Positions 1-5,279 of a DNA stretch of 10,206 bases are shown here, piece by piece. Source of the stretch: JAHFUI01 sp041485905. Lineage in GTDB: Bacteria > Acidobacteriota > Vicinamibacteria > Vicinamibacterales > CAVVIG01. Each line of letters begins with the position of its first letter. Positions within the stretch are counted from its first letter, which is position 1. Position numbers and translations under genes: made by a program. Under the pieces are notes generated by a model, which saw only the letters and a list, made by a program, of their open reading frames with translations, was not told the origin of the DNA and did no database searches. The DNA lies in NCBI GenBank assembly GCA_041485905.1, contig JBGPKK010000164.1, forward strand, positions 1-10,206, written 5' to 3'.

Positions 1-644
1 AGCGCGCTGAACAGGATGCGGCCCGCTCGCGAGTTGGGCGTCGTCTTTGGATCGGAAATCATGAAGAAGGTGAAGAGCAGCAGCGCGCCGCTCTCGAGCC
101 GGTGGAGTGGAATCGCCATCGGCTCACCCAGATAGATCGACCGTCCGAAGAGGAGCGCGCAATAGAAGGCGATGAACGCGTACGTCACATCGCCGCGCGA
201 CGCGCGGTTGACGACGATGCCCCCGGAGCAGGCCATGAGGAGGGCAAAGAACGCCGCGGATCCCCATTGCGCGGGCGACACCCAGACCTGATTTGTCAGA
301 AGCATCATCGCGACGAGTCCGCCATTGGTCGGGTTGAAGACGTGTTTGCCGTGGAACCGAATCAGGAACTTGCTCGCGATGGTGATGACCGCGGCCAAGA
401 TGGCGAGGTCAGCGCGGTTCGTGCGGAGCAGCAGGCAGAGCGACAGTCCGGAGATGAGCGCGCTCCTGACGTTCACCCGTGCCGATCGGCCCACCGTCCA
501 TCGATCGCATGCGGCCTGCGTCGTGAGGACCGTCAAGAGCAGCAGACACACGCGCGAGACGGTGATGTCGAAATCCAGCCAGCCCATCCCGTAGACGAGC
601 AGCGAAGCGAGCGTCGCTATCTGGTACAGCCTCGGGTCGGCCAT
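1..644 (-). CDS. NqrB/RnfD-type integral membrane protein, 3' end outside the window
   Basis: Reading the minus strand from the ATG at 644 gives 214 codons with no stop before the window edge. The product is very hydrophobic, with about seven or eight likely membrane segments. Two stretches fit the NQR2/RnfD/RnfE family: HGKHVFNPTNGG (the FNP motif, in the middle) and ISDPKTTPNSRAGRILF near residues 196-212, matching the SDP..TP...GR signature of NqrB and RnfD. These proteins are membrane subunits of sodium- or proton-pumping NADH:quinone or ferredoxin:NAD complexes. The start is supported by AGAGGAG eight bases upstream. Oddities: no other Rnf or Nqr subunit is in the window, and the visible part has no S(T/G)AT-like flavin-attachment motif between the FNP and SDP motifs. 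It may therefore be a standalone paralogue whose function is not electron transport as in the classical complex. Family call fairly sure, role unknown. Confidence 0.75.
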   Translation of the reverse strand, partial: MADPRLYQIATLASLLVYGMGWLDFDITVSRVCLLLLTVLTTQAACDRWTVGRSARVNVRSALISGLSLCLLLRTNRADLAILAAVITIASKFLIRFHGKHVFNPTNGGLVAMMLLTNQVWVSPAQWGSAAFFALLMACSGGIVVNRASRGDVTYAFIAFYCALLFGRSIYLGEPMAIPLHRLESGALLLFTFFMISDPKTTPNSRAGRILFSA

Positions 645-811
645 GTCTCCGGCTCCTCTGAGAGGAGAACGATCGAGCCGGGATTCCTTGCACGCGACCA
701 CAGGGAAGCCGACGCGATGATGAAAGAAATGACCGGGCGCATAGGTGATGGCTGTGGATACAATCGGCCCAATGCAGCTGCACCGCCCCTGGAGGCTGAA
801 AGGGTGAAACG
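645..811. promoter_or_regulatory. Divergent intergenic region between the RnfD-like and cupin genes
   Basis: This 167-base gap is the longest gene-free stretch and should hold promoters for both flanking genes. On the plus strand TACAAT at 759-764 resembles a -10 box, with no convincing -35, and AAAGGG at about 799-804 is a plausible ribosome site for the ATG at 812. On the minus side a perfect inverted repeat at 653-667 contains the ribosome site of the RnfD-like gene. No open reading frame with family resemblance was seen here. Promoter assignment is by eye only. Confidence 0.35.
653..667 (-). promoter_or_regulatory. Inverted repeat covering the Shine-Dalgarno of the RnfD-like gene
   Basis: The plus strand reads CTCCTCTGAGAGGAG, a perfect 7+1+7 palindrome. 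In the minus-strand transcript the right arm, AGAGGAG, is the Shine-Dalgarno sequence eight bases before the start at 644, and the left arm, CUCCUCU, is its exact complement. A six-pair stem with a three-base loop could hide the ribosome site. The sequence is seen directly; translational control is inference, and the same palindrome could instead be a protein-binding site or chance. Confidence 0.4.
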
Positions 812-1042
812 ATGAAGCTTCTACTCGCCACGGTGTTTGTCGCGGCCGCGGTTCTCCAAATAACGGCGCAGTCCCCGGCCGTGACCCCCGTCAGTCACGA
901 CACGGTCGCGGACGTCCAGAGCGGCGAGTCGCGGCGTCTTCAGAAAGGCGACGTGATGGTGATTCCTGCGGGGATCCCGCCCTGGTTCAAAGCGGTGTCA
1001 CCGACGATCAACTACCTGACGGTGAAGGTCATCAAGCCGTAG
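812..1042 (+). CDS. Small exported cupin, internally truncated and probably a remnant
   Basis: The 76-residue product has a signal peptide (residues 1-20, ending TAQ) followed by PVSHDTVAD and then the C-terminal strand region of a cupin, GDVMVIPAGIPPWFK (46-60) and INYLTVKVIKP. Exported single-domain cupins with this start and this end are normally about 140-150 residues, with cupin motif 1 (the HxH...E metal site) between the two parts. Here that middle is absent without loss of frame, so roughly 65-70 residues appear deleted. In addition, the conserved histidine of motif 2 (usually PAGxPH) is proline 57, codon CCC at 980-982, one base from CAC. With motif 1 gone and the motif 2 histidine replaced, no metal site remains. 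A ribosome site (AAGGG) and signal peptide are intact, so it may still be translated. Its last 45 bases overlap the convergent regulator gene. Confidence 0.65.
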   Translation: MKLLLATVFVAAAVLQITAQSPAVTPVSHDTVADVQSGESRRLQKGDVMVIPAGIPPWFKAVSPTINYLTVKVIKP

Positions 1043-1957
1043 CCCGCTTCCCTTGCCGGCGGACCGCGTCGGCGCGTGCCGGATCAGCAACTCGATGAAC
1101 TCCTTAACGTAGTCGACGCTCGCGAGATCCTTTGGCATCGCCGCGCTCCACTGCCGGCGCAGGCCGCGAGCCGTCAGGGGCCGGGCGACCAGCGCGCCCG
1201 CATCGACGAGCGGCTGCACGGCCCACCGCGCCAGCACGGCCACGCCGAGATTCGCCTTCACCAGCTCGGTAATCGCTTCCGTGAGCTGAACTTGTTCCAC
1301 GCGTCCCGGCACGCCGGCCGGTCGCAGCACTTCCTGAAGCACGCGGTTCTCTTCTTTCGGCGGATAGACAAACAACGTCTCGTCGCGCAGGTCGGCCAGC
1401 CGCACGTGCGGCTGCCTGGCCAGCGCGTGCTGCGGCGACGCGATGAGGACCAGCTCGTCCTCGAACAGCGGCCGCACCATGAGCCGCCGATCGCGAACCG
1501 GTCCGCTCACGATCGCGAGATCGATCTTGCCTTCGAGCAGCGTCGGCACGGGCCGGCTGGTGGCGTCGACGTCGATCCGGACTTCGACGAGCGGGAACCG
1601 GCGGCGGTACCGCAGGAGCAGCGGCGGCAGCCAGTGATAGCAGGTGTAGCACTCGGTCGTGATGCGAAGGACGCCGGCGCGCTCGCGCCCGAACTGGCGG
1701 ATGTCGTCTTCGGTCCGCTGCAGCCGCTCGATCACGTCGCGCGCCGAGGCGAGCAGGCGTTCGCCGGCCGGCGTCAGGACCAGCCGCTTGCCAATCCGGA
1801 GAAACAGCGCGGTCCCCAGCTTGTCCTCGATATCGCGGAGCTGGTGGCTGAGCGCCGACTGCGTGAGGTGGAGACGCTCCCCGGCCCTGGTGAGGCTTCC
1901 CACCTCGGCGACCGCCGACACGAGCTGCAGATGGCGGACCTCAAGATCCACAACCAT
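998..1957 (-). CDS. LysR-family transcriptional regulator, MetR-like
   Basis: The 319-residue product has a classical LysR N-terminal winged helix-turn-helix: VGSLTRAGERLHLTQSALSH at about residues 19-38, then RDIEDKLGTALFLR and LTPAGERLL. A periplasmic-binding-protein-like effector domain follows (about 95-295). The start of the effector domain, TECYTCYHWLPPLL (about 101-114), matches the ECxSC..WL pattern of MetR, the homocysteine-responsive activator of methionine genes; FVYPPKEENRVLQEVLRPAG also fits MetR. No methionine gene is nearby, so the target is unknown. It is transcribed away from the protease gene at 2029, with a 15-base inverted repeat between them that may be its operator. Its C-terminal tail (about 15 codons) is overlapped by the cupin gene on the other strand. 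The ATG at 1957 puts the helix-turn-helix at the usual distance; its ribosome site is weak. Confidence 0.88.
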   Translation of the reverse strand: MVVDLEVRHLQLVSAVAEVGSLTRAGERLHLTQSALSHQLRDIEDKLGTALFLRIGKRLVLTPAGERLLASARDVIERLQRTEDDIRQFGRERAGVLRITTECYTCYHWLPPLLLRYRRRFPLVEVRIDVDATSRPVPTLLEGKIDLAIVSGPVRDRRLMVRPLFEDELVLIASPQHALARQPHVRLADLRDETLFVYPPKEENRVLQEVLRPAGVPGRVEQVQLTEAITELVKANLGVAVLARWAVQPLVDAGALVARPLTARGLRRQWSAAMPKDLASVDYVKEFIELLIRHAPTRSAGKGSGLRLDDLHRQVVDRR

Positions 1958-2028
1958 GAGCCTACTTCATCATTGTGATGACGACAAAGAGTTTATGTCA
2001 TGACTGTCCCGGCCTGTAGCATGCCGAA
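1958..2028. promoter_or_regulatory. Divergent regulator/protease intergenic region with a candidate operator
   Basis: The 71-base gap between the LysR gene and the protease gene holds a perfect inverted repeat, TCATCA-TTG-TGATGA, at 1967-1981, and an eight-base palindrome GTCATGAC at 1997-2004. The first lies 10 bases before the regulator start, where autoregulatory LysR sites are common; its size and dyad form suit a LysR/MetR dimer, although it is not the classical MetR consensus TGAA-N5-TTCA. No clear Shine-Dalgarno precedes the protease start at 2029. Operator function is inference. Confidence 0.45.
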
Positions 2029-2667
2029 ATGCTGTTCGCCGCCCTCGTGCTCGCCTCTGCCTCTGCAGCCGTCTCCGCGCCAGCGTCCCCGCCGCATATT
2101 CATCTGGAGATCGCCTTCGACGAATGCTCCGCGCTTCCAGGCGTCGTCGGCTCGATGGCGGTCCATGAAGCGGCGCTCATTTGGGCGCCGTACGGTGTCG
2201 CGATCGCGCGTCATGACTCCGTGCGCGAGCGCGACGCCGACGCGATCATTCTGACCGTCAGCACTGCCGACCACGGGCGATCGTCCGGCGCGCCCGCCCG
2301 GGACAGCGCGTTCGGCGCCATCCGGTTCGACGACGGCGTGCCCGAGCGCGCAATCACCCTCTTCTACAACGACATCCTCCGGCTCCTGACCTCGACGTCG
2401 ATCACCGGTTGGTCCGAGCCCCAATGGCCGATCGGCCTTCGCGAGCGGGCGCTCGGCCGCGTCGTCGGCCGCGTGATCGCCCACGAGATCGGGCACTTTC
2501 TGCTGCGGTGGCCGAGTCACGGGCCGACGGGGCTGATGCGCGCGCAACACCTGATGCCGGATTTCGTCGGCGTGGCCCGCGCACCGTTCTTCCTCTCGAA
2601 GGTGGACCAGGCGCGATGGCTGGCCGTGACGACGGCGGCCAGAGGAGCCGCCGCCGTCGAGAAGTGA
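2029..2667 (+). CDS. Small secreted putative zinc metalloprotease
   Basis: The 212-residue product begins with a short hydrophobic signal peptide (about residues 1-19, ending VSAPA), indicating export. The key motif is AHEIGHFLLRWPSHGPTGLM at about 151-170: a zincin HExxH (His152, Glu153, His156), a third histidine at 164 and a methionine at 170. This recalls metzincins, where a third histidine ligand and a Met-turn follow HExxH, but the spacing from the second to the third histidine is seven residues instead of the usual five. Two early cysteines are not present; only Cys33 is seen. No named family is recognised with confidence; similar short exported proteins occur in Acidobacteriota. It is divergent from the LysR gene and may be its target. 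It ends 74 bases before the convergent kinase gene, with no clear terminator hairpin between them. Confidence 0.7.
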   Translation: MLFAALVLASASAAVSAPASPPHIHLEIAFDECSALPGVVGSMAVHEAALIWAPYGVAIARHDSVRERDADAIILTVSTADHGRSSGAPARDSAFGAIRFDDGVPERAITLFYNDILRLLTSTSITGWSEPQWPIGLRERALGRVVGRVIAHEIGHFLLRWPSHGPTGLMRAQHLMPDFVGVARAPFFLSKVDQARWLAVTTAARGAAAVEK

Positions 2668-2741
2668 GACGGCGCGAGGATTCGACCGACCGGCGTGCCG
2701 TGTCCGAGGCTCGTTGTGCGCGCAGGCTTCCGAAAGCATTG

Positions 2742-4232
2742 CTACGTACGGAAGATGGATTTGATCGCGGGATACATGCGGCGGTAGGCGGCGTAGCCCG
2801 CCTCCATCGCCGATGCATTCGCCGCCTCCGGGCGAACGCGCGCTGCCACGCGCACGACGGCGTTGCAGGCGGCGTCCACCGACGGCCAAAGACGCCCACC
2901 CACACCGGCAAGAATTGCCGCGCCGTAGGCCGCACCTTCCTCCGCTTCGACAATCTCGATCTCCTGCCCGTATACGTCCGCCTGAATCTGCCGCCACAAC
3001 GGCGACCGCGCGCCACCGCCGCCGAGGCGGATGCTTTTCATCGGCACGTTCATCTCACCGAAGATCGTGAGCGTGTCTTTGAGACTGAACGCGACGCCCT
3101 CAAGACTCGCTCGGACGATGTGCGCTCGTCTGTGGGACGCCGTTAAGCCGACCAGCGCGCCGCGGGCGTGAGGATCCAGATGCGGCGTGCGCTCGCCCAT
3201 CAGGTAGGGAGCCCACAGCAATCCGTCAGAACCGGCTGGAACAGTCGCGGCCTCGCTTGTGAGTCGATCGTAGGGATCTCGTCCATCGTTGACGAGTTCG
3301 CGAAACCAGCGGAGCGAAAGGCCTGCAGCCTGAGTGACGCCCATCACGTGCCATCGACCCGGGATCGCGTGGCAGAACGTGTGCAGCCGTCCGTGTGGAT
3401 CGACTGCCGGCCGATCGGTTGCGGCAAACACGACTCCTGAGGTTCCGATGGTGGCGCTGACTGCGCCTGGCGCGACGATTCCCATGCCCGTCGCACCCGC
3501 GGCCTGATCGCCAGCGCCGGCCACGACGGGCGTGCCGGCCGCGAGTCCGGAGGCGTCCGCGCCGGCGGCGGAAATCTTTCCGCACACGTCGGGCGACTCA
3601 TGGAGCGACCCCAGCACCGCGCGATCGATACCTGTCGCCTGCAGCATCTCGTCGGACCATCGACGCCGTGCGACATCGAGCATCAGCGTTCCCGAGGCGT
3701 CCGCCATGTCTGTGGCGCGATCGCCGGTCAGCCGAAACCGCACGTAGTCCTTCGGCAGCATCACGGCGCGTACGCGACTCCAGAGGTGCGGTTCGTGTTC
3801 CCGCGTCCACAGCAGTTTGGTCAACGTGAAATTGGTGAGCGCGGGATTACACGTGAGCTGAATGATCCGGTCGGCGCCAACACGGTCTGTCAGGTCCAGG
3901 CATTGCTTGCTGGTACGGACGTCGCACCAGATGAGCGCAGGGCGGACAACTTCGTCCGCGGCGTCCAGCATGACGGCACCGTGCATCTGACCAGAGAAAC
4001 CGACGCAGCCGATTTCCTGTCCGCGAAGATTCGCATGCGAGAGCGCGTGGCGGACAGCAAGCGTGGCAGCGCGCCACCAGTCTTCCGGCCGCTGTTCGGC
4101 CCAGCCGATCTGCGGTGTCGCGAACGGCTCGTGCTCTTCGGTCGCCGCTGCCACGATGCGTCCGTCGTCGCGGACGATGACCGCGCGCGTGCCACCGGTC
4201 CCGACGTCGATTCCGAGCACGTGCTCCGGCAT
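2742..4232 (-). CDS. xylB: FGGY-family carbohydrate kinase, xylulokinase type
   Basis: The 496-residue product has the normal length of xylulokinase, which phosphorylates D-xylulose to xylulose 5-phosphate in the cytoplasm. Visible motifs in order: GIDVGTGGTRAVIV (N-terminal phosphate loop, residues 7-20), GWAEQRPEDWW (about 43-53), GFSGQMHGAVMLD (78-90, sugar binding), GAGDQAAGATGMG (about 239-251, with the probable catalytic base Asp near 242), IGTSGVVFA, PYLMGERTPHLDP (about 342-354), and LGGGGARSPLWRQIQADV (about 403-420, the adenosine-binding signature). The open frame runs on upstream to 4640 but this part is antisense to the ThuA gene; the ATG at 4232 directly precedes the conserved VLGIDVGT. 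There is no clear Shine-Dalgarno, so the transcript could be leaderless. It is divergent from the ThuA gene. Specificity inside FGGY cannot be fixed by eye; another ketose is possible given the neighbours. Confidence 0.9.
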   Translation of the reverse strand: MPEHVLGIDVGTGGTRAVIVRDDGRIVAAATEEHEPFATPQIGWAEQRPEDWWRAATLAVRHALSHANLRGQEIGCVGFSGQMHGAVMLDAADEVVRPALIWCDVRTSKQCLDLTDRVGADRIIQLTCNPALTNFTLTKLLWTREHEPHLWSRVRAVMLPKDYVRFRLTGDRATDMADASGTLMLDVARRRWSDEMLQATGIDRAVLGSLHESPDVCGKISAAGADASGLAAGTPVVAGAGDQAAGATGMGIVAPGAVSATIGTSGVVFAATDRPAVDPHGRLHTFCHAIPGRWHVMGVTQAAGLSLRWFRELVNDGRDPYDRLTSEAATVPAGSDGLLWAPYLMGERTPHLDPHARGALVGLTASHRRAHIVRASLEGVAFSLKDTLTIFGEMNVPMKSIRLGGGGARSPLWRQIQADVYGQEIEIVEAEEGAAYGAAILAGVGGRLWPSVDAACNAVVRVAARVRPEAANASAMEAGYAAYRRMYPAIKSIFRT

Positions 4233-4286
4233 CCGTTTGAACCGCGGTATTATGGCCCAACTCTGAAACTCGCCGTGGAGAAGACA
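4233..4286. promoter_or_regulatory. Short divergent promoter region of the kinase and ThuA genes
   Basis: Only 54 bases separate two divergent starts. TATTAT at 4248-4253 is a plausible -10 box for the plus strand, and its complement ATAATA could serve the minus strand. It is joined to the perfect palindrome ACCGCGGT (4241-4248), a possible repressor site. GGAG at 4277-4280, six bases before the ATG at 4287, is a good ribosome site for the ThuA gene. Shared regulation of the two genes is inference. Confidence 0.4.
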
Positions 4287-5279
4287 ATGAGAAATGTCAT
4301 GACAGGATTCGTCGCAGCCCTGATGCTCGCGGCGACGTTGGCTTCCGCCACTGGTCCCATTCGCGTCATGCTCCTCGACGGCGACAACAACCACAGAACC
4401 TGGCCCGACACGTCGAAGGTGATGAAGAAGGTCCTCGACGAGTCCGGGCTGTTCCAGACCACCATCGTGACGGTGCCGCGTGCCGAGATCGGCAACTTCA
4501 AGCCGGACTGGAACGAGTATCGGGTGATGGTGATGAACTACAACACCGGGATCAACGGTGTGCTGCCGGAGTGGCCGGCGGAGACCAAGTCCGCGTTCGT
4601 GCGGTGGATGGCCAACGGCGGCGGCCTCGTCTCCGTGCACGCGGCCGACAACGCGTTCTCGGCGTGGCCCGAGTTCAACGAGATGATCGGGCTCGGCGGG
4701 TGGGGGAGCCGCGACGAGAAATGCGGTCCCTACGTGTATTTCACGGACGGCAAACTGGTCCGAGACGATTCACCTGGCAAAGGCGGCGATCACGACCACA
4801 GCATCTATCAACTCACGGTGCGCGACAGCGACCATCCCGTCACCAAAGGCCTGCCCAGGATGTGGCTGCACAACAACGACGAGTTGTACCACTCGCTGCG
4901 CGGTCCCGCGAAGAATATGACCGTGCTCGCCACGGCCTACTCGCCGACGACCAAGCGCGACGAGCCGATCCTGATGGCGATTACCTACGGCAAGGGGCGC
5001 ATCTTCCACACGACCGAAGGACACGATGTGATCGGCATGAGCTCGGTCGATTTCGTGACGACGCTGCTGCGCGGCACCGAGTGGGCGGCGACCGGCAAGG
5101 TCACCCAGAAAGTGCCGGTGGATTTCCCAACCAATCCCGACGTGCTCAGCTATCGCCTGGATCTTGCGAAGTTGGAAACGCCTGCCGTGGCGCCGGCTGC
5201 CGCTCCGGGCGCAGGACGAGGACCGGCAGATGGCGGTCTAGCCGTGCGGCAAGCTGGATGCGTTGCGCTATCGCGCTGA
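4287..5279 (+). CDS. Exported ThuA-domain protein
   Basis: The 330-residue product has a signal peptide (residues 1-22, ending SATG) and then a ThuA domain, a class I glutamine-amidotransferase-like fold. Typical stretches are VMLLDGDNNHRTWPDTSKVM (27-46), the strand-helix FVRWMANGGGLVSVHAADN (104-122), WGSRDEKCGPY, DSDHPVTKGLP (180-190), the conserved LHNNDELYHSLRG (194-206) and ITYGKGRIFHTTEGH (232-246). ThuA and ThuB in Sinorhizobium are linked to conversion of trehalose and related disaccharides to 3-keto derivatives, but the biochemistry of exported ThuA proteins is largely open. The domain ends near residue 270; the tail is rich in Ala, Pro and Gly and low in conservation-like features. 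The start at 4287 has GGAG at the right distance; the long upstream open frame from 3600 is antisense to the kinase. Its last 12 bases overlap the convergent quinoprotein gene. Confidence 0.88.
   Translation: MRNVMTGFVAALMLAATLASATGPIRVMLLDGDNNHRTWPDTSKVMKKVLDESGLFQTTIVTVPRAEIGNFKPDWNEYRVMVMNYNTGINGVLPEWPAETKSAFVRWMANGGGLVSVHAADNAFSAWPEFNEMIGLGGWGSRDEKCGPYVYFTDGKLVRDDSPGKGGDHDHSIYQLTVRDSDHPVTKGLPRMWLHNNDELYHSLRGPAKNMTVLATAYSPTTKRDEPILMAITYGKGRIFHTTEGHDVIGMSSVDFVTTLLRGTEWAATGKVTQKVPVDFPTNPDVLSYRLDLAKLETPAVAPAAAPGAGRGPADGGLAVRQAGCVALSR

Noticed and set aside
1076..1978. Long plus-strand open frame of 300 codons
   Set aside because: It lies antisense to the LysR gene, is rich in Arg, His and Gln with no family motif, and is a codon-bias shadow in GC-rich DNA.
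2668..2741. Possible bidirectional terminator between the protease and kinase genes
   Set aside because: No stem with a following T-run could be found in either direction in the 74-base gap.
1993..2997. Long minus-strand open frame of 334 codons
   Set aside because: It runs antisense to the protease gene and into the kinase gene in another frame, and has low-complexity Arg/Gly composition with no recognisable domain.
3600..4286. Upstream extension of the ThuA frame
   Set aside because: It is antisense to the kinase gene and would bury a clear signal peptide; the ATG at 4287 has a good ribosome site.
4233..4640. Upstream extension of the kinase frame
   Set aside because: The extra 136 residues are antisense to the ThuA gene, histidine-rich and unrelated to FGGY kinases; the conserved phosphate loop begins right after the ATG at 4232.
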